Shown: one piece after another, positions 48,292 to 58,755 of the stretch
How the letters are laid out: every line of letters begins with the position of its first letter
How positions within the stretch are numbered: position 1 is the first letter of the stretch
Assembly: GCA_018697095.1 (NCBI GenBank)
Contig: JABHSG010000003.1
Location: 420,839-484,838 of the forward strand
DNA: 64,000 nucleotides
Reading direction: 5' to 3'
Source of the DNA: an archaeon
GTDB taxonomy: Archaea > Nanobdellota > Nanobdellia > Woesearchaeales > GW2011-AR9
Notes under the pieces: generated by a model
The model's input: the letters and a program-made list of their open reading frames with translations, nothing else
Databases searched by the model: none
What the model was told of the DNA's origin: nothing
Position numbers and translations under genes: made by a program

Positions 48292-49602
48292 CTATTTCCC
48301 AAGAAGTACTCTAATCATCTCATCAATTTCATGCTCAATTACTGATGATCCATGATATTTACAGTCCCATAGCACAGCTTCATACAGTGTTTTACGAGCT
48401 TCATTTTCTTCCCCTTCAGGCAAATATTCATTCAATAGGCCATATGATGCAGCGCATGCCGCCATTTCAATTGAACGAATAATTGTGGGTTTACCTACTT
48501 CAGATGAGAATTGTTTGACAATCCCAGAATCAACATTCACTTTCTTACGTTTACGAGTTTCAAGAAGTTTTTTCATCCCACTACTTTTCTCAATTAAAAG
48601 TCGCAGTGTTCTTTCATCAATAACAACTGGTGATCCAGAGGAACTAGGACCAAATTCCTTGGCAGCTACAATAGTTTCGATTTCTCCTGCTTGCAAAACT
48701 TCTAATTTTCCTTCTTTAATTGAAAATGCGCTATTAGCAAGTCTTGTTATTGATTTAACTCGAGTACTACTAATTTTGCCAGAATAAACTTCAATAATTC
48801 CAGAGCGAATAAGTCTTCGAACCTGCAAGGCTTCAAACGCAAAGCGACGAATCTCTTGCGGTTTTGAAATAATCTCTTCACGAACAGCTGGAGTTATATA
48901 AAATTTAGCGCCACTATACTCTTTAAGTGCAGCTAAAACTTCAATTAGTCCAGCCATTGAAAGTGTTATGATTGGCCCAGCATCTAAAAATAATACTGGG
49001 TTACTTTCTTTGGCAAATATGGCCATTGCTTTTTTCAAACGCAAATCAGCACGGCTACTTTCAGTATGCGCTTCCAAGGCAGTTGATCCTTGCAAATATT
49101 CTTGTATGTCCCAGCGGCTAACTCCCATAACTGATGCTGCTCGTGCTACTGACATTCCTTGTTCAAGTAAGTGTGACCCTTTTTTTAATTTCGAAGCAAA
49201 CATCACATCTTGAATATGCTCTTTAATTTTAGAATTACAATCTTTAATGATTGTAAAAGACTCAGAAAGTGCAATATTGTATTCACCAAACTTTTTTTGC
49301 GCTAAACTATTACGTACTCTTGTTAATTTCTCAATCAACATTGAATGTTTTTCAGGGTCAACACAAGCACTTACTTTGAAAATAGAGTAAATTAAAACAG
49401 CTAAAGTTGCTGCATCATAATTCTTGTAAAAGGTCACATCTTCAATAACATGTGTTGACAGTTTTTCTAGTTCAGCTCCACCAGCAGTAACACCTTTATC
49501 ATTCAAAATAGAAATAAGCCGATCTAAATCCTTAACCAAACTTCTACGCATAGCTTCTTTCATACATCCACCTAAATAATTAATTAACAGACTAAGAAAC
49601 AA
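48292..49602 (-). CDS. HTH plus PIN-like domain protein
   Basis: MSVARAASVMGVSRWDIQEYL (HTH); PVLFLDAGPIITLSMAGLIEVL..YITPAVREEII (PIN-like). Confidence 0.75.
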   Translation of the reverse strand: MFLSLLINYLGGCMKEAMRRSLVKDLDRLISILNDKGVTAGGAELEKLSTHVIEDVTFYKNYDAATLAVLIYSIFKVSACVDPEKHSMLIEKLTRVRNSLAQKKFGEYNIALSESFTIIKDCNSKIKEHIQDVMFASKLKKGSHLLEQGMSVARAASVMGVSRWDIQEYLQGSTALEAHTESSRADLRLKKAMAIFAKESNPVLFLDAGPIITLSMAGLIEVLAALKEYSGAKFYITPAVREEIISKPQEIRRFAFEALQVRRLIRSGIIEVYSGKISSTRVKSITRLANSAFSIKEGKLEVLQAGEIETIVAAKEFGPSSSGSPVVIDERTLRLLIEKSSGMKKLLETRKRKKVNVDSGIVKQFSSEVGKPTIIRSIEMAACAASYGLLNEYLPEGEENEARKTLYEAVLWDCKYHGSSVIEHEIDEMIRVLLGK

Positions 49603-49649
49603 AAACTCCTTTATAATCCTTATTAAAATAAGTACTAAAACAACTACTC

Positions 49650-51374
49650 TTATTTCTCTTTCTCAGAAAGTCCAGCCAAAAGAAGTTCAATAAATAATGG
49701 ATGGGCTGAAAGTGGTTTACTCTTATACTCAGGGTGAGCTTGTGTTGCAATAAAAAAAGGATGCTCAGAGCGAGGTAATTCAATCATTTCTACAAATTCA
49801 TTATCCGGACTAACTCCAGAAAATACAAATCCTTTTTCTTTTAACATCTCTCGGTAAGAATTGTTGAACTCATACCTGTGCCGATGCCTCTCAGAGATAA
49901 CACCTTCTCTAACTTTGCCTGATTCATCTAAGACAAAAGCATTATGTTTGGAGTAAACTTCATATGCCAAACTTCCAGCTAATAGGTGACTATCAAACGC
50001 ACCAAGTCTCATACTTGTTCCTTCACCCTTAATTGTTTGAACTGAAGAATCAAATTCAATTGAATGAATTATCTTGTGCGCAGCATCAGATTTACATTCT
50101 TCTGCATGCACATCTTCAAGGCCGCAAACATTACGTGCAAATTCAACACACGCAAGTTGCATTCCATAGCAAAGCCCAAGGTAAGGCACCTTGCGTTCTC
50201 TAGCATACTTAATAGCCGTAATTTTTCCTTCCACTCCTCGTTTTCCCCAACCAATAGGTACTACAATAGCATCCGACCCTTCAAGTAAACTTTCTCCTTC
50301 CTTCTCAATTCTCTCAGTAGAAATAAACCGAATTTCAACTTCAACTCCCACTTGCCAAGATGCATGTTTAATTGATTCAACAAGTGAATCATATACATCT
50401 ACAAGTTCATAATCACCAGCATTTTTAGAAAGATATTTCCCAGCAATAGTCAACACAATCTTTTTGTCTTTAGTACAAGTAACGCGAGAAACCAATTCTT
50501 CCCAATCACTCAAATCTATTCTGTGGTGAAACAATCCAACACTATGCAAAATCTTACTATCAAATTCTTGCTGCGCAAAAACAAGAGGGATTCGATAAAT
50601 GGTATTAACATCAGGCGCCATAATCACATTCGGTCCAGGAATTGAAGTTTTAAGTCCAAGTAAATATCGTCGACGTTCATCAAGTTCAGCCTCGCCGCGC
50701 AGTACCAAAAAATCAGGTTGAATTCCCATACTCATCAATCTGTTAACAGACATCTGTGTTGGTTTAGTTTTAGGTTCGCCAATATGTTTTGGCATAGGTA
50801 AATATGATACGTGTACATTAATTACTCGCCCAGGCATTGTAGTTTTCATAATTCTACAAGCTTCATAGTAGAGCATGTTTTGATATTCACCAGCAGTCCC
50901 ACCTAGTTCTACCATTACAATATCGTGGCCAACTCCTGCTGCTGTGATGCGATCAATAATCTCATTACTTACATGTGGGATTGCTTCAACATCTTCTCCT
51001 TCGTAACCCATAGAACGTTCACGATCAATTACTGCTTTGTAGACTTGGCCCATTGTTGTAAAATTTTTATGACCCATCTCTTTGCCTAAAAATCTCTCAT
51101 AAGTTCCAAGATCCATATCAGCTTCAAGTCCATCATTACACAAGAATGGGTCTCCATGTTCAATTGGGTTAATCGTTCCTGAATCTACGTTCAGATAATT
51201 TTCACATTTAATGGATCCAATGTTGTATCCATGTTTTTGTAACAAAACAGCCAAGCTAGCAGCGCATACTCCTTTCCCAATTCCAGAAATAACTCCGCCA
51301 GACACAAAGATGAAAATTGGCGCATCAATTTTTTTGCCAGTTAAAGAAAATTGGTTGGATGTTGTTAAGGGCAT
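49650..51374 (-). CDS. pyrG: CTP synthase
   Basis: FVSGGVISGIGKGVCAASLAVLL; NVDSGTINPIEHGDPF; YLGLCYGMQLACVEFARNV. Confidence 0.97.
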   Translation of the reverse strand: MPLTTSNQFSLTGKKIDAPIFIFVSGGVISGIGKGVCAASLAVLLQKHGYNIGSIKCENYLNVDSGTINPIEHGDPFLCNDGLEADMDLGTYERFLGKEMGHKNFTTMGQVYKAVIDRERSMGYEGEDVEAIPHVSNEIIDRITAAGVGHDIVMVELGGTAGEYQNMLYYEACRIMKTTMPGRVINVHVSYLPMPKHIGEPKTKPTQMSVNRLMSMGIQPDFLVLRGEAELDERRRYLLGLKTSIPGPNVIMAPDVNTIYRIPLVFAQQEFDSKILHSVGLFHHRIDLSDWEELVSRVTCTKDKKIVLTIAGKYLSKNAGDYELVDVYDSLVESIKHASWQVGVEVEIRFISTERIEKEGESLLEGSDAIVVPIGWGKRGVEGKITAIKYARERKVPYLGLCYGMQLACVEFARNVCGLEDVHAEECKSDAAHKIIHSIEFDSSVQTIKGEGTSMRLGAFDSHLLAGSLAYEVYSKHNAFVLDESGKVREGVISERHRHRYEFNNSYREMLKEKGFVFSGVSPDNEFVEMIELPRSEHPFFIATQAHPEYKSKPLSAHPLFIELLLAGLSEKEK

Positions 51375-51451
51375 AACGAATCAGCAGCAATCTCCCTTAT
51401 AAGCATTATTGTAACCAAGAAACAAAATACAAATTAAAAAAAATAAAGAAA

Positions 51452-51925
51452 TTAACGCTTTTTCTTAGCACTTTTACGCTTAGCAGCTTTTCGTTTTTTA
51501 GTTGTAGCTTTTCGCTTCACAACTTTTTTTTTTTTAGCTACTTTACGTTTAACTGCTTTTTTAACTCTAGATTTAGCACGTTTCACAACAGATTTTGCTT
51601 TTCCTTTAGCACGACTTGCTTTTTTCAGAGCAGCGCCCTTAACTTTGGACAATTCACGTTTAACTTCAGCTTCTACCATTTTTCGCATACGAGAATGATG
51701 AGCCTTACTTACTTTAACAATATCTTCAGCTAAACTGTGTAATTCTTTTGCGCTAACTCTTCCAGCTTTTACTAAATAATTTAGATGTTTTTTTACAGCA
51801 GCCTTACTTACAGGTGCTCTTTTTAGTGCAGTATCTGCTGCAAACTTCATCCCATGCTTTAACTCTTTTAATACCATCTTTCTCTTACCTCTTTTCTTAC
51901 TACTGTCTTTAACTAATTTAAACAA
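51452..51925 (-). CDS. Histone-H1-like Lys/Arg-rich protein
   Basis: C-terminal AKRKVAKKKKVVKRKATTKKRKAAKRKSAKKKR tail after a helical domain. Confidence 0.8.
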   Translation of the reverse strand: MFKLVKDSSKKRGKRKMVLKELKHGMKFAADTALKRAPVSKAAVKKHLNYLVKAGRVSAKELHSLAEDIVKVSKAHHSRMRKMVEAEVKRELSKVKGAALKKASRAKGKAKSVVKRAKSRVKKAVKRKVAKKKKVVKRKATTKKRKAAKRKSAKKKR

Positions 51926-51949
51926 CTATTTCAACCTTACTCTCTCGTC

Positions 51950-53680
51950 CTAATGTTTATACACGTGTTCTGTGCTATCTTTAAGTGTCCACATAATCAA
52001 TCCTAAAAACACAAGTGCAAGTCCAGCGCCAACAATACTGTACACTGAATAACCTCTCCAGTCTGGACTAAAATGCATAAGCATTGCACTACTCATCAAA
52101 AACGAAGAAAATAGTATTGAATAAATTCCTAGTTTACTCACTTTCCAAATTGTATGCGACATGTAGTGCGCAGTTTTGTCAATGTGCTCAGCACTACGTT
52201 CGAGCATTTCAATTTTACGGTTAAATGAATTAATCATCTGTGGGGCAGCGCCAATTAAGTCTTTCATTTCAAACGCAAAATCAACTCCTCCTTTAGCAAG
52301 AGTTCTTGGTGCCCATTCATCCTTGAGAAGTTTACGAATGTATGGTTTTGCACTTTCAACGACGTTGAAGTGTGGATCTAATTCACGGCAAGTTCCATCA
52401 AGTGTCAGAAGTGATTTTGAAAACAAGATCATCTGTGATGGCAGACGTAAATAATTACGGCGAGCAACATCAATTACATCATTTAGCATCTTAGGAATTG
52501 GCATTTTATTAATTGGCATGTTGTAATAATCACCAATTGCATGATAAATTCCTTCCTCAATTTTATGCATGTCTGGGTCACTTTTTGCTGTGTTCAAATT
52601 AATGAGTGCTGCTGCAGTTTTTTCCAAACTACCATCAATTAATGCTAAAAACAATTTACGGATTTTACGACGTAAATTATTATTTATGAATCCGACAATT
52701 CCAAAATCTAAAAAAGCAATTTGGTCGGTTGCTTTTATCTTTCCGCTAGCAGTTATTTTATTTTCAACTAAAATATTGCCTGGGTGTAAATCTGCATGAA
52801 AAAAACCATCTTCAAAAAGTTGTTTGTATACTGCTTTGTTTAATCTATCAACAATTTTTGTGTTTAATTCTTGCTTGCGATTTGAAAGTAAATTTTCTCC
52901 ATCAATATACTCCATAACTACTATGTTGCTGCTAGAATAATGTTCATAGACTTTTGGGATATGGATTCCTTTTACTCCTTCAAAATTTCTAGCAAAACGA
53001 ATCATGTTTCGTTGTTCATGCAAAAGGTCTAACTCCTTTAAAGTATATTTTTTGAATTCTTCAACAATTGATTTTGGATCTAAAAATTCTAAATCATATT
53101 TGTGGCTTAGTATCTGTACAAGTGAAAACATAATCCCTATGTCTTCCACAAATTTTTCTTCAATTCCAGGACGACGTACTTTAACAGCTACTTTTGTTCC
53201 ATCACGAAGTGTAGCGCGGTATACTTGTGCAATGGACCCGCTTGCAATTGGTTTTTTATTAAAAGACTTAAATGTACGAATCCCTTTTGGTAATTCTTGC
53301 TCAACAATGAATTTAATCTCGTCCCATGCTTGTTCTGGGACATGGTCGAGTAGTTTTTCAAATTCTTTAGAATATTCCTGGCCAACCAAATCTGGTCGAA
53401 GTGCTAATAATTGGCCAAGTTTCAAAAATGCACCGCCAAGTCTCTCAAAAATTAAACGTACAGTTTCTGGCTGTGTGTGAGAAATCACTTTACTTTTGCT
53501 TGGTGTTCCATCTGTAGAATTGCTTGGACTAATTTTTCTGTTATGGATTTTTTTATGCCAAGGTAAATGTTTGTTAAATGAGAATACATCAATTAGATGG
53601 TGTAGTTCAAGTTCTAAAAATACGGTTGCAATCTCCTTCATGCGTTTAGCATTCATAACTGTCTGTTTAATTCCCATCAA
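51950..53680 (-). CDS. ABC1/AarF/UbiB-family atypical kinase
   Basis: LGGAFLKLGQLLALRPDLV; PIASGSIAQVYRATLRDGTKVAVKVRRPGI; FFHADLHPGNILV; FLDFGIVG; C-terminal TMs. Confidence 0.95.
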   Translation of the reverse strand: MMGIKQTVMNAKRMKEIATVFLELELHHLIDVFSFNKHLPWHKKIHNRKISPSNSTDGTPSKSKVISHTQPETVRLIFERLGGAFLKLGQLLALRPDLVGQEYSKEFEKLLDHVPEQAWDEIKFIVEQELPKGIRTFKSFNKKPIASGSIAQVYRATLRDGTKVAVKVRRPGIEEKFVEDIGIMFSLVQILSHKYDLEFLDPKSIVEEFKKYTLKELDLLHEQRNMIRFARNFEGVKGIHIPKVYEHYSSSNIVVMEYIDGENLLSNRKQELNTKIVDRLNKAVYKQLFEDGFFHADLHPGNILVENKITASGKIKATDQIAFLDFGIVGFINNNLRRKIRKLFLALIDGSLEKTAAALINLNTAKSDPDMHKIEEGIYHAIGDYYNMPINKMPIPKMLNDVIDVARRNYLRLPSQMILFSKSLLTLDGTCRELDPHFNVVESAKPYIRKLLKDEWAPRTLAKGGVDFAFEMKDLIGAAPQMINSFNRKIEMLERSAEHIDKTAHYMSHTIWKVSKLGIYSILFSSFLMSSAMLMHFSPDWRGYSVYSIVGAGLALVFLGLIMWTLKDSTEHVYKH

Positions 53681-53806
53681 CCATTCAACCCAACATGTGT
53701 TGTAAAGTAACTATTATATTTACAATTTACTGATCTAAATAAATAAAACAGCGTATTTAAGCCTTACTCAAATAACTCCTCTTCAAACGTACTTGAAATA
53801 ATTACT

Positions 53807-54574
53807 TTATGCTCTGTTTTTAAGATAATTAGCAAGCAACCTTTGGTCATTTCGTGAAACTTGGATCTGAAAAGCATTCATAATACCTGGGTCATGACAT
53901 GGTTCTGAAGTTACATATACTCCAACAGTTGGTATTCTTGCAGCTCCAAGTGCATGAACCATCTCACAATCTCTTCTTGAGTTTCCATACACTACTGCTC
54001 TTTGAATTTGCCTTCCCATAAGTAAATGGTGTCCAATTACTCTTTGTATTGGTTTTACTTTTTTAAAAGCACTAGGATGATATCCTTGAAATTCAAGCGC
54101 TTGCGCAAATGCCCAAGCAACAATCCTATTGTTCCTAGTAACAATATATCTTCTTGCATCTTTATTTCTTTTTTGGTGTACTTCTGCAGCCCCTAAAAAA
54201 AGTCTATCTCTTGCAAATTTTGAAGTGTATCTTTTTACTAATGCTTTTTCAATTGGACCGTTGTTAGGAATAAATTCATCTTTATACCATCTCCAGTGCT
54301 TCTCCCTCACACTTTCTTCTTCGCCAAGACAACTTATTCTTCTACTAATTAATTCAACAATGTCGGGAAGGCTGTGTTTTCCAGAGATAACGTTTCTTCT
54401 AATTATGTCAGTAGCTTGACATGCAGCAATAGTGTCATCTAAATCAACAAAACTAGCATCAGCTTCAAGAACACCATCGAGTAATTGGTGCAGTTCTTGG
54501 TCATGTTGATAGATTAACCACTGGTTCCTACTAGATCCAGGTGCAATTTGTAATCTCATTATAATGCGCAGCAA
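53807..54574 (-). CDS. Putative HAD-superfamily hydrolase
   Basis: ASFVDLDDTIAACQATDI (motif I); YIVTRNNR; AVVYGNSRRDCEM. Confidence 0.65.
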   Translation of the reverse strand: MLRIIMRLQIAPGSSRNQWLIYQHDQELHQLLDGVLEADASFVDLDDTIAACQATDIIRRNVISGKHSLPDIVELISRRISCLGEEESVREKHWRWYKDEFIPNNGPIEKALVKRYTSKFARDRLFLGAAEVHQKRNKDARRYIVTRNNRIVAWAFAQALEFQGYHPSAFKKVKPIQRVIGHHLLMGRQIQRAVVYGNSRRDCEMVHALGAARIPTVGVYVTSEPCHDPGIMNAFQIQVSRNDQRLLANYLKNRA

Positions 54575-54687
54575 GCACTAAACTTAAGAATCTTCTGCAA
54601 GAAGCAACTGCTCTTTGCTTTCTCTAATTTTCTTATTCTCTTTTCTGGCCCAAACAATTATAACTTATCTCTTCTCTTCTTACTCTT

Positions 54688-55116
54688 ATGACAATCACGC
54701 TTCTTTGCCTTGGAAAATGCCGCCAACAGTACGTTAAAGATGGAATTAAAGAATATCAAAAACGCCTAGGTAAGTATTGCAAATTCGAATACAAAGAAAT
54801 CGACGAAAAATCTTTCTTAAACAAATCAAATCTATCTAAACTCGAAAATCATTGCGTTGTAGCACTTGACACTCTTGGGGCGCAACTCTCTTCAGAAAAA
54901 CTAGCAACTAAAATCAAAGACTTACATCTAAACCATAAAAATATCACATTCATTATTGGAGCGGCAAATGGGCTCCCAGAAAATATCAAAAAATCAGCCA
55001 ACCTAACACTTAGTCTTTCCAAACTAACTTTTCCTAATGAATTAGTTAGGGTTATTTTCATAGAGCAATTATACAGAAGTTTCACAATCATCAAAAAAGA
55101 AAACTATCATAAGTAA
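54688..55116 (+). CDS. rlmH: 23S rRNA pseudouridine methyltransferase RlmH
   Basis: ITLLCLGK; ITFIIGAANGLPENIKKSANLTLSLSKLTFPNELVRVIFIEQLYRSFTIIKKENYHK. Confidence 0.95.
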   Translation: MTITLLCLGKCRQQYVKDGIKEYQKRLGKYCKFEYKEIDEKSFLNKSNLSKLENHCVVALDTLGAQLSSEKLATKIKDLHLNHKNITFIIGAANGLPENIKKSANLTLSLSKLTFPNELVRVIFIEQLYRSFTIIKKENYHK

Positions 55117-55145
55117 GCAAAACCACTCATAAAAATAATATGCAA

Positions 55146-55514
55146 TTAATATTGGTTTGGTTGCGCTAAACTAATTTCTGTTGCGTAAAAAACGCCTTTT
55201 TGAGAATCATATGTCCCTTCAACTTGAACATTGTCTCTAAAAAAAACGGCATCTCCTAATTGATTTCCAAGTAACTTTGCCTCAGGGTACGAAATAGTTT
55301 CTCTAACTACTTCAAGTGTTCTATCTCTGTCGCTTACAGTGATCTCTCCTCGTACACTACCTTCTCTTCCACCTTCTGGTTCGTCTATGATAGTATATCT
55401 AGAAACTTTCACTCCCTCAAGAAGATACTCTGTGCCTTCAGCGTCACTTGTATTCTCAGCTTCTAATGCTAGTAATGTTTCAAGTCCAATTCGTACTATT
55501 TCTGCCATTTTCAA
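55146..55514 (-). CDS. Hypothetical protein
   Basis: 122-aa ORF, beta-rich composition. Confidence 0.65.
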   Translation of the reverse strand: MKMAEIVRIGLETLLALEAENTSDAEGTEYLLEGVKVSRYTIIDEPEGGREGSVRGEITVSDRDRTLEVVRETISYPEAKLLGNQLGDAVFFRDNVQVEGTYDSQKGVFYATEISLAQPNQY

Positions 55515-55520
55515 ACCAAT

Positions 55521-55721
55521 CTATTGGCAACAATCTGCTCGGCATTCGTCAACTTCGCCTTTTACAGCTTCAATTGCATGTCCAAGTGTTTTGTTCTCTT
55601 CTTCAATTTTAGCAAGCCTGGTACTTAGCCATTCAATGTGTGCGTAAAGTGCATGGATATCTCGCTTAGCCAAATCAAAACTGTGTGCTACTTTTTGTTT
55701 AAAGACCTTATCGTTTAACAT
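55521..55721 (-). CDS. Small coiled-coil protein
   Basis: ALYAHIEWLSTRLAKIEEENKTLGHAIEAVKGEV; C-terminal C..CC. Confidence 0.7.
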   Translation of the reverse strand: MLNDKVFKQKVAHSFDLAKRDIHALYAHIEWLSTRLAKIEEENKTLGHAIEAVKGEVDECRADCCQ

Positions 55722-55775
55722 GACTAACTAGAAAGAATGCTCCTTTATAAATATTTCGTCACTAAACAGTGATAA

Positions 55776-56096
55776 TTAAATCAAGTCTGATGCACTCACA
55801 TTCGAGCTACTAAGGGCATCGCTACTCCCACAATATGGACATACTGCTTTTCTAGAACTAAATTTATATCGGCATGCACCACAAAACAGATCTTGTTTTA
55901 CTTTTTTACGTTCTTCGCTAACCATTCTCAAGGTAGTGCCACGAGACGATTTAAAGCAAGGGTAACACTCATATACTGTTCCCATTCCATAGCGATCAAC
56001 TAGTACTGTTTCATTTTTAGGAGTACCATCGCCACATGTAAAACACTTTATTTTTGCTTGAATAACTGCCACTAAAAAAATCAATACGCAATTCAT
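55776..56096 (-). CDS. Double zinc-ribbon protein (start uncertain)
   Basis: CFTCGDG..CYPC; CGACRYKFSSRKAVCPYCGS. Confidence 0.7.
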   Translation of the reverse strand: MNCVLIFLVAVIQAKIKCFTCGDGTPKNETVLVDRYGMGTVYECYPCFKSSRGTTLRMVSEERKKVKQDLFCGACRYKFSSRKAVCPYCGSSDALSSSNVSASDLI

Positions 56097-56243
56097 ATAA
56101 AAACATTGTTTTAATGCAGAACTACAATTGCTTTAGTATCCTTAGAACTAACAATCAGGCAAACTAATATAAGTACAAAGTGAGCTTGCTTACATTGTAC
56201 TCAAATACAATCAACTTAATATGAGTTTTCAAGAATAAGTAAC

Positions 56244-57599
56244 ATGTCAACTATCAACACAATCCAAAAATCTGTACTCAAAAGCATCTCTCCAACTAGT
56301 ACTAGGTCCAAAGAGGTTCAAGATATAATTTCCAAAATCCAAAAAAAGCTTCAAACTCAAATAAAAAAACAAAAACTTCAAGCTGAAGCGTTTATTGGTG
56401 GTTCAATTGCCAAAGGAACATATTTTGCAAACAAAACAGATGTTGACATTTTCATAAGATTCGATTACATAACATACAAAACAAAATCAAATCAATTAAG
56501 TGATTTATTAGAACCAATTTTGACTGCAGCATTTCCATTGCTAGCAAAAAAAAATAAGCTCCATCGAGTGCATGGGTCTCGTGATTACTTCCAAATAAAT
56601 ATGCAAGGTTTCCAATTCGAATTTGTACCTATCCTAAATATCACTGACGCAAAAGATGCAATCAATATTACTGATGTAACTCCACTTCACGTTGATTACG
56701 TAAATAAATCTGCAAATAAACAACTAAAAGACCAAATCAGACTCGCAAAACAATTCGCTAAAGCAAATAATTGCTATGGTGCTGAAAGTTACATTGGTGG
56801 ATTCTCTGGCTACGTCCTTGAAATTCTCACGATCCATTACTCTTCTTTTGAGGCCCTTCTAAAAGCTAGCCAAAAGTGGAAACTAAACTCTCATCCTAAC
56901 GAAAAGAAAACTGTTATTGATCCATCTAACTATCACAAAGGCAAAATGATCTCTTTTGAAATAGATGTGTCTAAACTCCAATCTCCGATTGTTGTAGTTG
57001 ATCCAACTGACAAATGGCGTAACGCAAGTGCTGCTTTAATTATGCAAAAAGTTAAACTTTTTCAAAAAGCAGCAAAACAGTATTTAAAATCTCCAAACAA
57101 GAGTTTTTTCGAGAAGCAGCCAGTCACAGTAAAAAATCTAAAACAAATTGCTAAAAAAAGCAAACTTAATCTAACTTACTTAGAATTAATCCCAAACCTT
57201 GGCAAACAAGACGTTGTAGGTTGTCAAATCTTAAAAACTTTTGAGTTCATCAAAAAAGAACTAAAAGAGTTTACTCTCAAACAAGCGAACTGGGATTGGC
57301 AAAGACAAGAAAATAGTGATGGGCAAGAAAACAGTGGCAAAGCAATTCTTTACTACTTCACTAAAAAATCAAAGCTTCCAAAAACTTTCAAAATTCAAGG
57401 ACCACCAACAACTATGAGTGCTGCTTGTAAAGCTTTCAAAAAAGCGCACAAAAACACAACGACTGTTCAAGGTAAATTAGTTGCTACAGAAAATTACAAA
57501 CAAACAGACCTAGAACTAGTACTCTTAGCAATTCTAAAAAAATCATACCTCAAACAAAAATTTCAACAATTATCTAAAACAGAACTAACTCTCAATTAA
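56244..57599 (+). CDS. cca: Archaeal (class I) CCA-adding tRNA nucleotidyltransferase
   Basis: EAFIGGSIAKGTYFANKTDVDIFIRFDY; ESYIGGFSGYVLEILTIHY; VVVDPTDKWRNASAAL. Confidence 0.95.
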   Translation: MSTINTIQKSVLKSISPTSTRSKEVQDIISKIQKKLQTQIKKQKLQAEAFIGGSIAKGTYFANKTDVDIFIRFDYITYKTKSNQLSDLLEPILTAAFPLLAKKNKLHRVHGSRDYFQINMQGFQFEFVPILNITDAKDAINITDVTPLHVDYVNKSANKQLKDQIRLAKQFAKANNCYGAESYIGGFSGYVLEILTIHYSSFEALLKASQKWKLNSHPNEKKTVIDPSNYHKGKMISFEIDVSKLQSPIVVVDPTDKWRNASAALIMQKVKLFQKAAKQYLKSPNKSFFEKQPVTVKNLKQIAKKSKLNLTYLELIPNLGKQDVVGCQILKTFEFIKKELKEFTLKQANWDWQRQENSDGQENSGKAILYYFTKKSKLPKTFKIQGPPTTMSAACKAFKKAHKNTTTVQGKLVATENYKQTDLELVLLAILKKSYLKQKFQQLSKTELTLN

Positions 57600-57645
57600 A
57601 ATCAAACTATCTGTCATAAAAACAGGAACTAATTTTCAACTAAAC

Positions 57646-57753
57646 TTAATCTGCATGTTCAATCATCTTTTTCTTATCCATCCAGTATAGAAGTGCCATA
57701 ACTGCAATGTATACAACAATTACTGTGATAAAATAAGTTGTGATGCGACTCAT
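57646..57753 (-). CDS. 35-aa single-TM protein
   Basis: MSRITTYFITVIVVYIAVMALLYWMDKKKMIEHAD; below the ORF-track cutoff. Confidence 0.5.
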   Translation of the reverse strand: MSRITTYFITVIVVYIAVMALLYWMDKKKMIEHAD

Positions 57754-57834
57754 AACAAAGAAAACACAAATCTGGTATATAAAACTTCGCAGAATATTTC
57801 CACTCAAAGGTTCCTTTAGTTTTTATTGTTAGAA

Positions 57835-58275
57835 TTAATTTATTAATCTGTCAAAATCTCTTCTTGCGAAAGTTTCCTTAAGTGTATAGTCGTAATGTTC
57901 AAACCTTTTTATCTCTCCATCAACAAGTTCAAATCTGTATGCATGATTTTTTTCAAAATCAATTAGTTCTACTTGTTGCAAATTATCAAACCCAGGGAAA
58001 AAACTTCTTTGAACCATAACTTCATAATTAGTCTGATCTGAATCAATTCTAAAAACAAGCCATCCATTAGAGATTGATTCTGATTTTGTCATATCAATTC
58101 CTTTACCGTGGGCTAAGTGATAATCTTCACTCTTTTGCCCCATGTCTTCCATTTCTAATACTCTATCATAAAGGTCACGCACATCAGAATGATTTTTTTC
58201 CCCGTGATCAAACGTTACTAATTGTTCTTGAAGTGCTTTTGGGAAGTGAAGATATCCTATCATTTCGTCTCTCAA
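57835..58275 (-). CDS. Hypothetical protein
   Basis: 146-aa ORF. Confidence 0.6.
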   Translation of the reverse strand: MRDEMIGYLHFPKALQEQLVTFDHGEKNHSDVRDLYDRVLEMEDMGQKSEDYHLAHGKGIDMTKSESISNGWLVFRIDSDQTNYEVMVQRSFFPGFDNLQQVELIDFEKNHAYRFELVDGEIKRFEHYDYTLKETFARRDFDRLIN

Positions 58276-58296
58276 AGGCAGTTTATTAAAAAGCTA

Positions 58297-58755
58297 ATGT
58301 CCAATACATTTAAGAAACCACCAACCTCTCCACTCAAAGTAATGAAACTTAAACCATCTCAAAAGCCAAAAAAGCGTTACGTTGTTTTTGAAATCAAGGC
58401 TTCTTCTAAACCTTCTTTCACAGACAAAGAACTTTTCGAATCAATAGAATCCAATTTAGACAGATTCTTTGGCATATGGGGAAGGGCACTTTCAACACCT
58501 ATGCTTCTCAAAGAAACTTTGGCTTCAAATAAAGAAACTAATACCAAACTTCGTGCAAACGAAGGTTTAGAAATTTCAAAAAAATTTCAAAAACAAGTCA
58601 TCATCAAAATTGGCCACAAATTTACTGACGAACTAAAAGTAGCTATGGCTCTTCTAACACAAATTAAAACCAAGACCACACAAATAAAAGTAAGCACAAC
58701 TAGTATCACTACTTCTGGCACCATCAAAAGCGCTAAAGAAAAAATGGCCAAATGA
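58297..58755 (+). CDS. rnp2: RNase P protein component Pop5 (Rnp2)
   Basis: KKRYVVFEIKA..; TTSGTIKSAKEK; position upstream of psmA; start at the internal ATG 58297. Confidence 0.8.
   Translation: MSNTFKKPPTSPLKVMKLKPSQKPKKRYVVFEIKASSKPSFTDKELFESIESNLDRFFGIWGRALSTPMLLKETLASNKETNTKLRANEGLEISKKFQKQVIIKIGHKFTDELKVAMALLTQIKTKTTQIKVSTTSITTSGTIKSAKEKMAK

Noticed and set aside
56172-56201. Hairpin AGTACA-aa-GTGAG-CTTG-CTTAC-at-TGTACT upstream of cca
   Set aside because: Overlaps the likely TATA region, so it may not be transcribed; kept only as a possible operator.
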